Positions 27,308-35,496 of a stretch of 64,000 nt of DNA are shown here, in pieces. Source of the DNA: Parabacteroides distasonis (lineage in GTDB: Bacteria > Bacteroidota > Bacteroidia > Bacteroidales > Tannerellaceae); the NCBI RefSeq assembly GCF_004793765.1, contig NZ_SRYM01000010.1, positions 1 to 64,000 on the forward strand, read 5' to 3'. The notes beneath the pieces were generated by a model. The model had not been told where the DNA came from. It saw only the letters and a list, made by a program, of their open reading frames with translations, and did not search any database. Made by a program: the position numbers and the translations under genes. Position 1 is the stretch's first letter. Each line of letters opens with the position of its first letter.

Positions 27308-28444
27308 TCACAAGAGTCCTTTCGTACTTGGTAGCTCAAACCGATAAATATCCCGCCGGATCGCCATCTTGATCGAGCGGGCCAAAGCCTTGAAGATACC
27401 TTCTATCTTATGATGCTCGTTCGTACCCTCGGCACGGATATTCAAATTCATGCGGGCAGCGTCGCTCAAGCTCTTAAAGAAATGGAGGAACATCTCCGTA
27501 GACATATCCCCTACTTTCTCACGGTGGAACTCAGCGTCCCAAACCAACCAAGGACGGCCACCGAAATCCAGCGCCACGCTACACAAGCAATCGTCCATCG
27601 GAAGGCAATAACCATAACGCTCGATTCCTCGCTTATCACCCAACGCTTTCAGCATGGCCTCGCCAAGGGCGATCGCCGTGTCCTCTATCGTATGATGCTC
27701 GTCGACTTCCAGGTCGCCTTTTACCCGTACCGTCAGGTCCGTACCGGAATGCTTACCGATCTGGTCTAACATATGGTCGAAGAAACCAAGCCCGGTAGAG
27801 ATCGATGTCTTTCCGGTTCCATCCAGATTCCAGTCCACATAAATATCCGTCTCCTTCGTGGCACGCCGTATGACCGCACGACGCTCGCCGGCAAACAGAT
27901 ACTCGGTGATTTTATCCCAATCATCCGTGATATAGGCGGGAGACAATGAGGTAGCGTAAGCCGCCAACTCACTCTCCGCTCCCTCCTCCGGGCGCAACCA
28001 GATACCTTTAGCGCCCAGATTATGGGCCAACTCCATATCCGTAAGGCGATCCCCGATCACGAAACTATTCTCCAGATCGTATTCACCGGTCATATATTTC
28101 GTGAGCATTCCCGTACGAGGCTTACGATTCGGGGAATTATCCTCGGGAAAAGAAGGATCGATCAAGATATCGTCGAATACGATCCCCTCGCCTTCCAGCG
28201 TTTTTAGCATCAAGTTATGGGCAGGCCAGAAAGTCTCTTCCGGGAAAGAGGGCGTTCCCAGCCCGTCTTGGTTGGAGACCATCACGAACTCAAAATCCAA
28301 CCGCTCGCGAATGAAATAGAGGTTACGCATCACCTTCGGGACAAACTCTAGTTTCTCCAAGCTATCCAATTGATAATCTACGGGCGGCTCTTTTACAAGC
28401 GTGCCGTCCCGATCAATAAACAACGCTCTTTTCCTCGTGCTCAT
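27308..28444 (-). CDS. hisB: bifunctional histidinol-phosphatase / imidazoleglycerol-phosphate dehydratase
   Basis: A 378-residue fusion catalysing steps 6 and 8 of histidine synthesis. The N-terminal HAD phosphatase has the DxD motif (D11, D13 in FIDRDGTL). The dehydratase begins near residue 190 and carries the manganese-binding His motifs [14 protein letters not shown] and DEHHTIED, with a second NEHHKIEG near residue 340. Last gene of the his run here; its start overlaps the hisC stop by 4 nt (ATGA). Confidence 0.97.
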   Translation of the reverse strand: MSTRKRALFIDRDGTLVKEPPVDYQLDSLEKLEFVPKVMRNLYFIRERLDFEFVMVSNQDGLGTPSFPEETFWPAHNLMLKTLEGEGIVFDDILIDPSFPEDNSPNRKPRTGMLTKYMTGEYDLENSFVIGDRLTDMELAHNLGAKGIWLRPEEGAESELAAYATSLSPAYITDDWDKITEYLFAGERRAVIRRATKETDIYVDWNLDGTGKTSISTGLGFFDHMLDQIGKHSGTDLTVRVKGDLEVDEHHTIEDTAIALGEAMLKALGDKRGIERYGYCLPMDDCLCSVALDFGGRPWLVWDAEFHREKVGDMSTEMFLHFFKSLSDAARMNLNIRAEGTNEHHKIEGIFKALARSIKMAIRRDIYRFELPSTKGLL

Positions 28445-29478
28445 AATTTCATGTTTTTCATCGCGTTCAATAAGCTATCATTCTCTTTCGGCGTACCGAT
28501 CGTAATACGAAGGCAACCCCGGCATTTCTGCACGTTGCTACGGTTACGCACTACGATCCCTTTCTTCACGAGCCCATTATACATGGCATCTGCCTTGCCT
28601 ACATTCACCAACAAGAAATTAGCGTCCGAGAGATATACTTGATAGGAGAATGGAGGCTCGGACAGGATCTTCTCCAGCCGGTTACGCTCCGTGAGGATCT
28701 CGTTCACTTGGTGCTTCATGGTCGCCTCATCGTTCAAAAGCTCCAAGGCTTTCTCCTGCGTAAGTTGGTTGACGTTATACGGATATTTGATCTTATTCAA
28801 GACACCGATAATCTCCGGAGAGGCGAATGCCATACCCAAACGAATACCCGCCGCTCCCCACGCTTTCGACAAGGTTTGAAGAACGATCAGATTCGGGAAC
28901 CCGGATAATTCCTTCAAGAAAGAGGGATAAGCGGAGAAGTCGATATAAGCCTCATCGATCACCACGATTCCTTCATAATTCTTCAAGATCTTATAGATCG
29001 ATCCACGATCCAGACTGTTGCCACTGGGGTTATTCGGGGAACATAGGAAGATCACTTTAGTCCACTCGTCCGCCGATTTCAACACTCGGTCAGCGTCCAA
29101 GTCGAAGTTCTCATCCAAAGAGACCTTACGACATTCCACGTTATTTACATCCGCAGCCACCTCATACATACCATATGACGGCGAGATCGTCACTACACTA
29201 TCCAACCCCGGCTCGCAAAAGGCACGGATCACCAAATCGATGGCCTCGTCGCTACCATTACCCAAGAAGATCGAGTTACGATCCACGCCTTTCAGTACGG
29301 CCAGACGATCCTTCAATTTCCACTGCAAGGGATCGGGATAACGGTTATACGGCACATTCCACGGATTCTCATTCGCATCCAGAAAAACGGAGGCATCCCC
29401 ATGAAACTCATCACGTGCGGATGAATACGGTTTCAAATTCCAGACATTCGGTCTTACTAAATCTTTCAGGTCTTTCAT
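28441..29478 (-). CDS. hisC: histidinol-phosphate aminotransferase
   Basis: A 345-residue PLP aminotransferase converting imidazole-acetol phosphate and glutamate to histidinol phosphate. The Schiff-base lysine is K205 in [14 protein letters not shown]; the CSPNNPSGN and IDEAYIDF segments are typical of HisC. Overlaps hisD by 4 nt upstream and hisB by 4 nt downstream, so translation is coupled. Confidence 0.97.
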   Translation of the reverse strand: MKDLKDLVRPNVWNLKPYSSARDEFHGDASVFLDANENPWNVPYNRYPDPLQWKLKDRLAVLKGVDRNSIFLGNGSDEAIDLVIRAFCEPGLDSVVTISPSYGMYEVAADVNNVECRKVSLDENFDLDADRVLKSADEWTKVIFLCSPNNPSGNSLDRGSIYKILKNYEGIVVIDEAYIDFSAYPSFLKELSGFPNLIVLQTLSKAWGAAGIRLGMAFASPEIIGVLNKIKYPYNVNQLTQEKALELLNDEATMKHQVNEILTERNRLEKILSEPPFSYQVYLSDANFLLVNVGKADAMYNGLVKKGIVVRNRSNVQKCRGCLRITIGTPKENDSLLNAMKNMKL

Positions 29479-30755
29479 ATCGTGTTCAATCTAATTGTTA
29501 CAGCGTTGCGGTGAGCATCCAGATGCTCGTTGGCCGCCATGGATTGGATCGTACTACCCAAAGCACGGATACCATCGGAAGAGATCTCTTGAAAAGTGAT
29601 CTTCTTGATGAAACTATCCAAGTTTACGCCGCTATATGCCTTGGCATAACCATTGGTCGGCAAGGTATGATTCGTGCCGGAAGCATAATCGCCTGCGCTT
29701 TCCGGAGTATATGGACCCATAAAGACACTGCCGGCGTTCTCGATTCGCTCCGCGATAGCGGTGTAATCCGCTGTTTGGATAATCAAGTGCTCGGGAGCGT
29801 ATTGGTTCGTGAAGTCCACGACTTCCTGCGAATCTTTCAATACGATGATACGGCTGTGCGCTAACGATTTCTCGGTAATCTCCTTTCGGGGCAAACGATC
29901 GAGTTGCTCTTGGATGGCACAAGCCACGGGTTCCACGATCGTTTCCGAAGCGGTTACGAGGATCGCTTGGCTATCCACTCCATGCTCGGCCTGCGAGAGG
30001 AAATCGGCGGCGATAAAATCGGGATTCGCCGTCTCGTCCGCGATCACCTCTACCTCGGATGGGCCGGCGGGCATATCGATGGCGACTTCTTTGAGGCTTA
30101 CTAATTGCTTCGCCGCCGTCACGTATTGATTACCCGGGCCAAAGATCTTATACACCTTGGGGACCGATTCCGTCCCATAGGCCATCGCCGCTATCGCTTG
30201 GATTCCTCCGGCCTTGAATATCTTACTTACACCCGCGACCTCCGCGGCAAACAAGATAGCGGGATGTATTTTCCCTTCCCGGTTCGGTGGCGTACATAAT
30301 ACGATCTCCTCGCATCCGGCGATACGTGCGGGCACAGCCAACATCAATACCGTGGAAAACAAAGGTGCCGTTCCGCCCGGAATATATAAACCGACTTTCT
30401 CGATCGCTACCGCTTTCTGCCAACAAGTGACTCCCGGGGTAGTCTCCACTTTCTTTCCCTCGAAACGCTGTGAGGCATGGAACTTCTCGATATTCGCCTT
30501 TGCCGTACGGATCGCCTGTTTCAAGTCCTCAGCGACCAAGGCATCCGCTTCCCGCATCTCCTCTTCCGAGACTTGAAGGGAAGAAAGGAGCACTTTATCA
30601 AACTTTTCCTCATACGCTTTTACGGCAGTGTCACCCTGCTCGCGTACCTCATCCAATACCGTACGGACCGTATCGAACAAGGTGGTTACATCCAATGCGG
30701 GACGTTTGATTAGTGAGCTCCATTCCTCACGTCCGGGATATTTTATAATCTCCAT
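29475..30755 (-). CDS. hisD: histidinol dehydrogenase
   Basis: A 426-residue NAD-dependent enzyme for the last two oxidations of histidine synthesis. [11 protein letters not shown], the [10 protein letters not shown] segment and the zinc-ligand region [11 protein letters not shown] are seen. The frame extends to a TTG at 30764 inside hisG, but the ATG at 30755 ([10 protein letters not shown]), one base after the hisG stop, is the natural start. Confidence 0.97.
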   Translation of the reverse strand: MEIIKYPGREEWSSLIKRPALDVTTLFDTVRTVLDEVREQGDTAVKAYEEKFDKVLLSSLQVSEEEMREADALVAEDLKQAIRTAKANIEKFHASQRFEGKKVETTPGVTCWQKAVAIEKVGLYIPGGTAPLFSTVLMLAVPARIAGCEEIVLCTPPNREGKIHPAILFAAEVAGVSKIFKAGGIQAIAAMAYGTESVPKVYKIFGPGNQYVTAAKQLVSLKEVAIDMPAGPSEVEVIADETANPDFIAADFLSQAEHGVDSQAILVTASETIVEPVACAIQEQLDRLPRKEITEKSLAHSRIIVLKDSQEVVDFTNQYAPEHLIIQTADYTAIAERIENAGSVFMGPYTPESAGDYASGTNHTLPTNGYAKAYSGVNLDSFIKKITFQEISSDGIRALGSTIQSMAANEHLDAHRNAVTIRLNTI

Positions 30756-30756
30756 A

Positions 30757-31608
30757 TCATACAATCATTTTCTCGATTGGAAGCACCAAGATGCCCTCAG
30801 CTCCCAATGATTTTAATTTACCAATAATTTCCCAGAAATGCTTCTCGGCAATCACGGATTGAACAGAGACCCATTCATCGTTTGCCAAAGGCGTGATGGT
30901 CGGGCTCTTCATACCGGGAAGCACCTCGATAATCTCATCCAGCTTTTCTTTCGGGGCGTTCAGCAACACGTACTTCTTGCCCTCGGCAATTTGAATCGCC
31001 TCGAAGCGGAATAGAAGCTCATCCAAGATCTCCAGTTTCTCCTTGGATAGATTATTGTTAGCAATCAATAAAGCCTCACAAGGAAGAACCACCTCCACTT
31101 CTCTCAATTGATTGCTTACCAAAGTGCTACCGGAGCTTACGATATCAAAGATAGCGTCCGCCAAACCAATGCCCGGGGCGATTTCCACGGAGCCGCTGAT
31201 TACATGAATATCCGCCTTCACGCCTCTCTCCTCTAAGAAAGACCGTAGGATCACGGGATAGGAAGTAGCGATCGTTTTTCCCTCAAACCACTCAGCCCCC
31301 TTATATTCCTCATCTTTTGGGATCGCTAAGGACAGACGGCACTTGCTAAAGCCCAGACGCTTGATCAATTTCGCCTCTTGCCCTTTCTCTACGTACTCGT
31401 TCTCTCCGACAATACCAATATCCGCCACACCGTTAGCTACAGACTGAGGAATATCATCATCACGAAGGAATAATACCTCTACCGGAAAACCTTTTGCCGA
31501 TAATAACAGGATGCGTTTGCCCCTGTTTAGTTTAATACCCGCTTCTTCAAGCAACATCATGGTCTCGTCGTACAGACGGCCTTTCGATTGTACCGCGATT
31601 CTCAACAT
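30757..31608 (-). CDS. hisG: ATP phosphoribosyltransferase (long form)
   Basis: First, committed step of histidine synthesis. The 283-residue length with a C-terminal ACT-like regulatory domain (about 205-283) identifies the long form, which is feedback-inhibited by histidine and does not need HisZ. The PRPP loop region is around VSSGSTLVSNQL. First gene of the operon; preceded by a leader peptide and attenuator, so it is under both transcriptional and allosteric histidine control. Confidence 0.97.
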   Translation of the reverse strand: MLRIAVQSKGRLYDETMMLLEEAGIKLNRGKRILLLSAKGFPVEVLFLRDDDIPQSVANGVADIGIVGENEYVEKGQEAKLIKRLGFSKCRLSLAIPKDEEYKGAEWFEGKTIATSYPVILRSFLEERGVKADIHVISGSVEIAPGIGLADAIFDIVSSGSTLVSNQLREVEVVLPCEALLIANNNLSKEKLEILDELLFRFEAIQIAEGKKYVLLNAPKEKLDEIIEVLPGMKSPTITPLANDEWVSVQSVIAEKHFWEIIGKLKSLGAEGILVLPIEKMIV

Positions 31609-31644
31609 AACTGTATCTTAATTTTTATTATAAATATCAATAAA

Positions 31645-31673
31645 AAAGGCTTACCGTAAAACGGCAAGCCTTT
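31645..31673 (-). terminator. his operon attenuator (intrinsic terminator)
   Basis: On the minus strand AAAGGCTTGCCGT pairs with ACGGTAAGCCTTT (one G-U pair) around a 3-nt loop and is followed by TTTA. It stands between the His leader peptide (stop at 31717) and hisG (start 31608), where an attenuator belongs. The GGGCAA at 31720-31725 in the leader could compete for TTGCC of the stem as part of an antiterminator; that pairing is inference. Confidence 0.85.
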
Positions 31674-31716
31674 ATCTTTTTATCATGAGTACATACATAC
31701 CATTCAGCCCACCGAA

Positions 31717-31767
31717 CTATTGCCCGCTGTAATGATGATGGTGATGTAATGCAGTCGTTATTTTCAT
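31717..31767 (-). CDS. hisL: his operon leader peptide
   Basis: A 16-codon frame reading MKITTALHHHHHYSGQ, with five consecutive His codons (31732-31746) using both CAC and CAT. It begins about 15 nt after the predicted transcription start and ends 44 nt before an intrinsic terminator ahead of hisG. By analogy with enteric his attenuation, ribosome stalling at the His codons when His-tRNA is scarce would prevent the terminator from forming. Found by reading the hisG upstream region; too short for ordinary gene callers. Confidence 0.92.
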   Translation of the reverse strand: MKITTALHHHHHYSGQ

Positions 31768-31787
31768 TTCTTTTGCTATTTACGTCG

Positions 31788-31817
31788 CAAAGTTACAATA
31801 ATAATTGAAAGAACAAA
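31788..31817 (-). promoter_or_regulatory. his operon promoter
   Basis: On the minus strand TTTG (31817-31814), an 18-nt spacer and TAACTTTG (31795-31788) match the Bacteroidetes -33/-7 consensus. The predicted start near 31782 places the leader peptide at the very 5' end of the mRNA. Confidence 0.75.
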
Positions 31818-31850
31818 TATTCCTGACAAAATATTATCACAATATCTATA

Positions 31851-32192
31851 TTACTTCAATCCGTTCTTACGGAGCAACTCTTCTATCTCTTTCAAGCTTA
31901 TAGATTCACGTTCTGCTTTGTCGTAGATGTAGAGCAAGTTGATCTCTGTCTCATCGATGGCTACCACTACCGTAAAAGAGATAACCCTTGCCCCACCGCT
32001 TTTGCCTCGTCCTTTGGAGGAGATACGCATACGGATTTTACGAAGGCCGTTGCCGAGATCGGTCCCGATCTGGGGATTCGCATAGATCTCTTCCTGAAAC
32101 TCTATCAAATCCGATTTCAATGAAGGATAACGTTTGCTCAAGCGTTTTACCTCTTTTTCAAACGACTTGTCAAATACTATGCTATAATTCAT
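31851..32192 (-). CDS. RelE/ParE-superfamily toxin
   Basis: A 113-residue basic protein with the type II toxin fold pattern (SIVFDKSFEKEVKRLSKRYP at the N-terminus, a GLRKIRMRISSKGRGKSGGARVISF core and LLYIYDKAERESIS near the end). RelE-like members cut mRNA on the ribosome; ParE-like members poison gyrase; which applies here cannot be decided. It overlaps the antitoxin gene by 11 nt. Confidence 0.85.
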   Translation of the reverse strand: MNYSIVFDKSFEKEVKRLSKRYPSLKSDLIEFQEEIYANPQIGTDLGNGLRKIRMRISSKGRGKSGGARVISFTVVVAIDETEINLLYIYDKAERESISLKEIEELLRKNGLK

Positions 32193-32448
32193 TGATAAGT
32201 TCTTCTAAGTGTTTCGCTCTCTTTCCACTACGCTTACGCTCTTGCATCTCTTTCAGCCCGGCATCAATCCCTGCCAAGATTTCTTCCTTGCTGATATATT
32301 CCGTTTCTTCCTCTTCGGCTTTTGTCCTAATTTTATTGTTCAGCTTTTTCAGATAGTTCTTCACACGGTTGAGCGTGTCTTTATCATCGATGCTTAACAA
32401 TTCTTCGACCAAATCCATCTTTAGGCATTTTAGTTCCATTGCCGTCAT
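32182..32448 (-). CDS. antitoxin of the RelE-type pair
   Basis: An 88-residue, highly charged helical protein just upstream of the toxin, the usual antitoxin-first order. The N-terminal part (LKMDLVEELLSIDDKDTLNRV) resembles the short dimerisation helices of Bacteroidetes RelE-partner antitoxins; the C-terminus is charged and probably unfolded without the toxin. Own promoter at 32485-32512. Confidence 0.8.
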   Translation of the reverse strand: MTAMELKCLKMDLVEELLSIDDKDTLNRVKNYLKKLNNKIRTKAEEEETEYISKEEILAGIDAGLKEMQERKRSGKRAKHLEELINEL

Positions 32449-32484
32449 ACAAATACTCCTTTCTTATTAATTCGTTCTCAAGGA

Positions 32485-32512
32485 CAAAGATAATGATTTA
32501 CTTTAATACAAA
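32485..32512 (-). promoter_or_regulatory. toxin-antitoxin promoter
   Basis: The minus strand reads TTTG (32512-32509), 16 nt, TATCTTTG (32492-32485). The -33 box overlaps the end of the M1 peptidase gene, so the pair can be expressed independently of that operon. Confidence 0.5.
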
Positions 32513-35031
32513 TGACTCGCTTGCTGCTTAATCTTATTGGAAAGCATCAAGGGGAAGTCCAGATGCGCGGTAAAAAACGCATCTACTTCTTTCCGAGCTT
32601 CCTTCGATGTATGAGCGGAAAGCAAGGAGCGAACCCAAGCGGTGGGGAAAAAGATATCGCCAGTCCGCTGTACTTCCGGCATCGCTTCCAAAGCCGGACG
32701 GATATAAGTGACCGACTCTTGTTCTCGCAGGCGATGGTTCAAATGAGCGAGAGCGGAAGAGGCCCATGGCTCCACCCTACGATTCCCGGCGATCAACAAG
32801 GAAGCGAAGACACTGTCACGTTCCGCCTTGCGGGGCGATACGGACGGGGAGATAAATTGATACTCCTTCTTCCGGTCCGGATTCTGTATGCGGGACAATT
32901 GCGTAGCGATAATCTTATCCGCTTTTTCCGGCAAATGTATCGCCAACATATAGGATAAGCCAATATAATCATTCTCACTCAACGTACAATCTTTCGGAGC
33001 TTTCCGTTCCTGCCATAACGTATACAGACGTTGTACCGCCTCCTCTGAATCCGCTATCGAACGATACAAACGAAACGCCTGCAAGCGATGTTGGGATACG
33101 GGATTCGTTGTCACGATCTTCCACAAGGCCTGTTCCAACGGACGAGAATCCGACGGGAATATCCGCTGGCAATCTCCTAAATAGCTTAAAGCCATCGAGA
33201 ACAATAAAGAATTAGACTCATTCGGTAAATACGCTAACATCTCATCACGGAACCCTTGCGGAGAAATCGTTTTCCAACGAAGATTCTCATAAAGGGTAAT
33301 CAGCAAAGATCCCTTCATCACCTCATCTTCCGATGAGCGAAGCACGGACCATAGACCGGAAGACTCCCCCTCTGTTATTTTGAAGAAGCCATAACCACGC
33401 CCATTTATATTCGGAAGAATGACACAATTTCCATTCGGAAGAAAACTTAATTTCATTCGGAAGGAATCAGAGTTTCCTTCGAGAGAAACCGGGATTTCTT
33501 CCGAATCCGTTCCGCAGATCACCCGATAGGTTAATTCTTGCGGCCATTTTAAACCCCGGCCCAACGGATCACGCTGCTCTACGATCAACTCTCCATCCTT
33601 AACCGAAGCCGTAATCTCCGGCATACCCTTCTGATTCACCCACACCTCGCTCCAAGCGACCAGATCCTCTTCCGTATATTTATTCAAGATACGGATCAAG
33701 CCCTCCCACGTAGCGTTCCCATACGCATAAGTAGTCAAGTACTCACGGATTCCCTGCTGGAAAGCGTCTTCTCCCAAAATACGTACCAACATCTCCATAA
33801 TCACGGGAGATTTATCATAGATGATATTTCCATATACCAAGCCGGCGTTCCGCAAATTATCCAAATCTTGCTTGATCGGATTCGCACCTGCCGTACGGTC
33901 TTCCGAATAAGACGCGGGAATATAATCCCGAATAAAATTCAACCGATGATTCACGTCCGGATACAAGGGTTCTACGATACGGGAAGCGAAATAATTAGCG
34001 AAAACCTCTTTAGTCCAGACATCATCAAACCATTTCATCGTTACATAATCGCCAAACCACATATGAGAGGTTTCATGTGCGATCAAGGCGCTCCGACTCA
34101 ATCGCTCATTTAAGGTAGGAGGCTCATCCAGAAACATCCGGCGATCCGTATATAAAGTAGCACCCGTATGTTCCATACCCCCATATTGGAAACCGGGTAA
34201 GATAATCACGTCATATTTAGCGAAAGGATAAGGAATACCGGTAAAGTCTTCCTGCCATTCCAACGCATCGAACACCTCATCGGCGATGGCTGGGCATTGA
34301 GCGATTTTCCTCGGATCTGTCTCCCGATGATAAATAGAGATATCCCGTCCGTTCCGGGAATAAACCTCACGTGTTAATTTACCGGCCACGAATGAGAACA
34401 GGTAGGTACTAAGCGGTTCCGTCTCCTTGAAAGAAATACGATTCCGACCGGAGACGCTCGTACTATCCGTATGTGTGATAGCGCCATTCGCCACGGCCTG
34501 CCAAGTGGAAGGAACTTCCAAAGTCAAGGTAAAAAGCGACTTCATATCCGGCTGGTCAAAACAAGGGAATACCGTACGTGCCCGGTCCGGAACCAATAAC
34601 GTATACAGGAACTCATCCCGCCGATTCAAGGATTGATCCGCAGGAGTAAAAGCGATCGCTACCCGGTTCTCTCCCACCGCTACCCAATCAGAGGCAATCA
34701 CGATATGCTCATCTTTCACCTCATAGGGAATATCGCCTCCGTTCAAGGTAACGGAGGCCACTTGCTCCGGTTCTCCGCGGAAATCGATAATAAGCGGCTG
34801 CTTCTCGTCTAATCGCAACGATAGCTCCACCTTTCCCCGGATCGCCTCGTCACGAGATTCTGGAATCGAGAAGAAAAGATTATAACGGACATTTGAGAAA
34901 TGCTCCTTCCGGAATCGAGCTAACTCAAGGCTCACACCGGGCCGGGACAAACCGGCCTCATCTTGTTTAACAGAGCTACAAGCAACCAGGCCGGACAGTA
35001 CGCAAGCTCCGATAAATACTTTTAGGTTCAT
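32503..35031 (-). CDS. M1-family aminopeptidase lipoprotein
   Basis: An 842-residue zinc aminopeptidase with a lipoprotein signal (GLVACSS, Cys18). The zinc site is H319-E320-T-S-H323 with the third ligand E342 in KEVFANY. The family GAMEN exopeptidase motif is changed to GGMEHTG, as in several Bacteroidetes M1 enzymes. Likely trims peptides in the periplasm or at the outer membrane. It lies 9 nt downstream of the DUF4268 gene and in one operon with an M16 peptidase. Confidence 0.93.
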   Translation of the reverse strand: MNLKVFIGACVLSGLVACSSVKQDEAGLSRPGVSLELARFRKEHFSNVRYNLFFSIPESRDEAIRGKVELSLRLDEKQPLIIDFRGEPEQVASVTLNGGDIPYEVKDEHIVIASDWVAVGENRVAIAFTPADQSLNRRDEFLYTLLVPDRARTVFPCFDQPDMKSLFTLTLEVPSTWQAVANGAITHTDSTSVSGRNRISFKETEPLSTYLFSFVAGKLTREVYSRNGRDISIYHRETDPRKIAQCPAIADEVFDALEWQEDFTGIPYPFAKYDVIILPGFQYGGMEHTGATLYTDRRMFLDEPPTLNERLSRSALIAHETSHMWFGDYVTMKWFDDVWTKEVFANYFASRIVEPLYPDVNHRLNFIRDYIPASYSEDRTAGANPIKQDLDNLRNAGLVYGNIIYDKSPVIMEMLVRILGEDAFQQGIREYLTTYAYGNATWEGLIRILNKYTEEDLVAWSEVWVNQKGMPEITASVKDGELIVEQRDPLGRGLKWPQELTYRVICGTDSEEIPVSLEGNSDSFRMKLSFLPNGNCVILPNINGRGYGFFKITEGESSGLWSVLRSSEDEVMKGSLLITLYENLRWKTISPQGFRDEMLAYLPNESNSLLFSMALSYLGDCQRIFPSDSRPLEQALWKIVTTNPVSQHRLQAFRLYRSIADSEEAVQRLYTLWQERKAPKDCTLSENDYIGLSYMLAIHLPEKADKIIATQLSRIQNPDRKKEYQFISPSVSPRKAERDSVFASLLIAGNRRVEPWASSALAHLNHRLREQESVTYIRPALEAMPEVQRTGDIFFPTAWVRSLLSAHTSKEARKEVDAFFTAHLDFPLMLSNKIKQQASHLY

Positions 35032-35040
35032 ATCTCGTAA

Positions 35041-35496
35041 TTATTCTCTTAAGTATTCTGCTATACCCATAAAATTTCGTTCCAACAAATACATCTGGCT
35101 AGCCATAAACGTGAAAAACTCTCCCCAATGCGCTCGCCGATGCAAATCCAATCCTTCCTTTGCCACATAGATGCGGGCCACTTGTCGGCCATTCTCACGG
35201 ACAAAGCAAATATCCCAGATCAGGCCCTCGGGGAAATCCTGTTCCAAGGTCTCTTTATACCAAGTCAAGCGCTCAAACATCTCCAGACGTAAGTCCTCGC
35301 TACGGTGGTTTACCTCAAGAATAACGTAAGCCCCTTGGCGGTTCGCGTCGAATTTCAACTCAACGCCCTTTACCTTCGTGTCATATAATGTCCAAATTTT
35401 CTTACGCCCCCGCAAATAGGGTTGCACCTCACAAAAAGCGGCGAAGCTTTCCCAAAACTCCAATTTGAGATTCTTCAGTTCCTCCTTACTATACAT
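35041..35496 (-). CDS. DUF4268-family protein
   Basis: A 151-residue soluble protein of the DUF4268 type (YSKEELKNLKLEFWESFAAF at the N-terminus, FTFMASQMYLLERNFMGIAEYL at the end). DUF4268 occurs alone or fused to nuclease-like domains; function unknown. Its start overlaps the M16 peptidase stop by one base (TAATG), so translation is coupled. Confidence 0.75.
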   Translation of the reverse strand: MYSKEELKNLKLEFWESFAAFCEVQPYLRGRKKIWTLYDTKVKGVELKFDANRQGAYVILEVNHRSEDLRLEMFERLTWYKETLEQDFPEGLIWDICFVRENGRQVARIYVAKEGLDLHRRAHWGEFFTFMASQMYLLERNFMGIAEYLRE

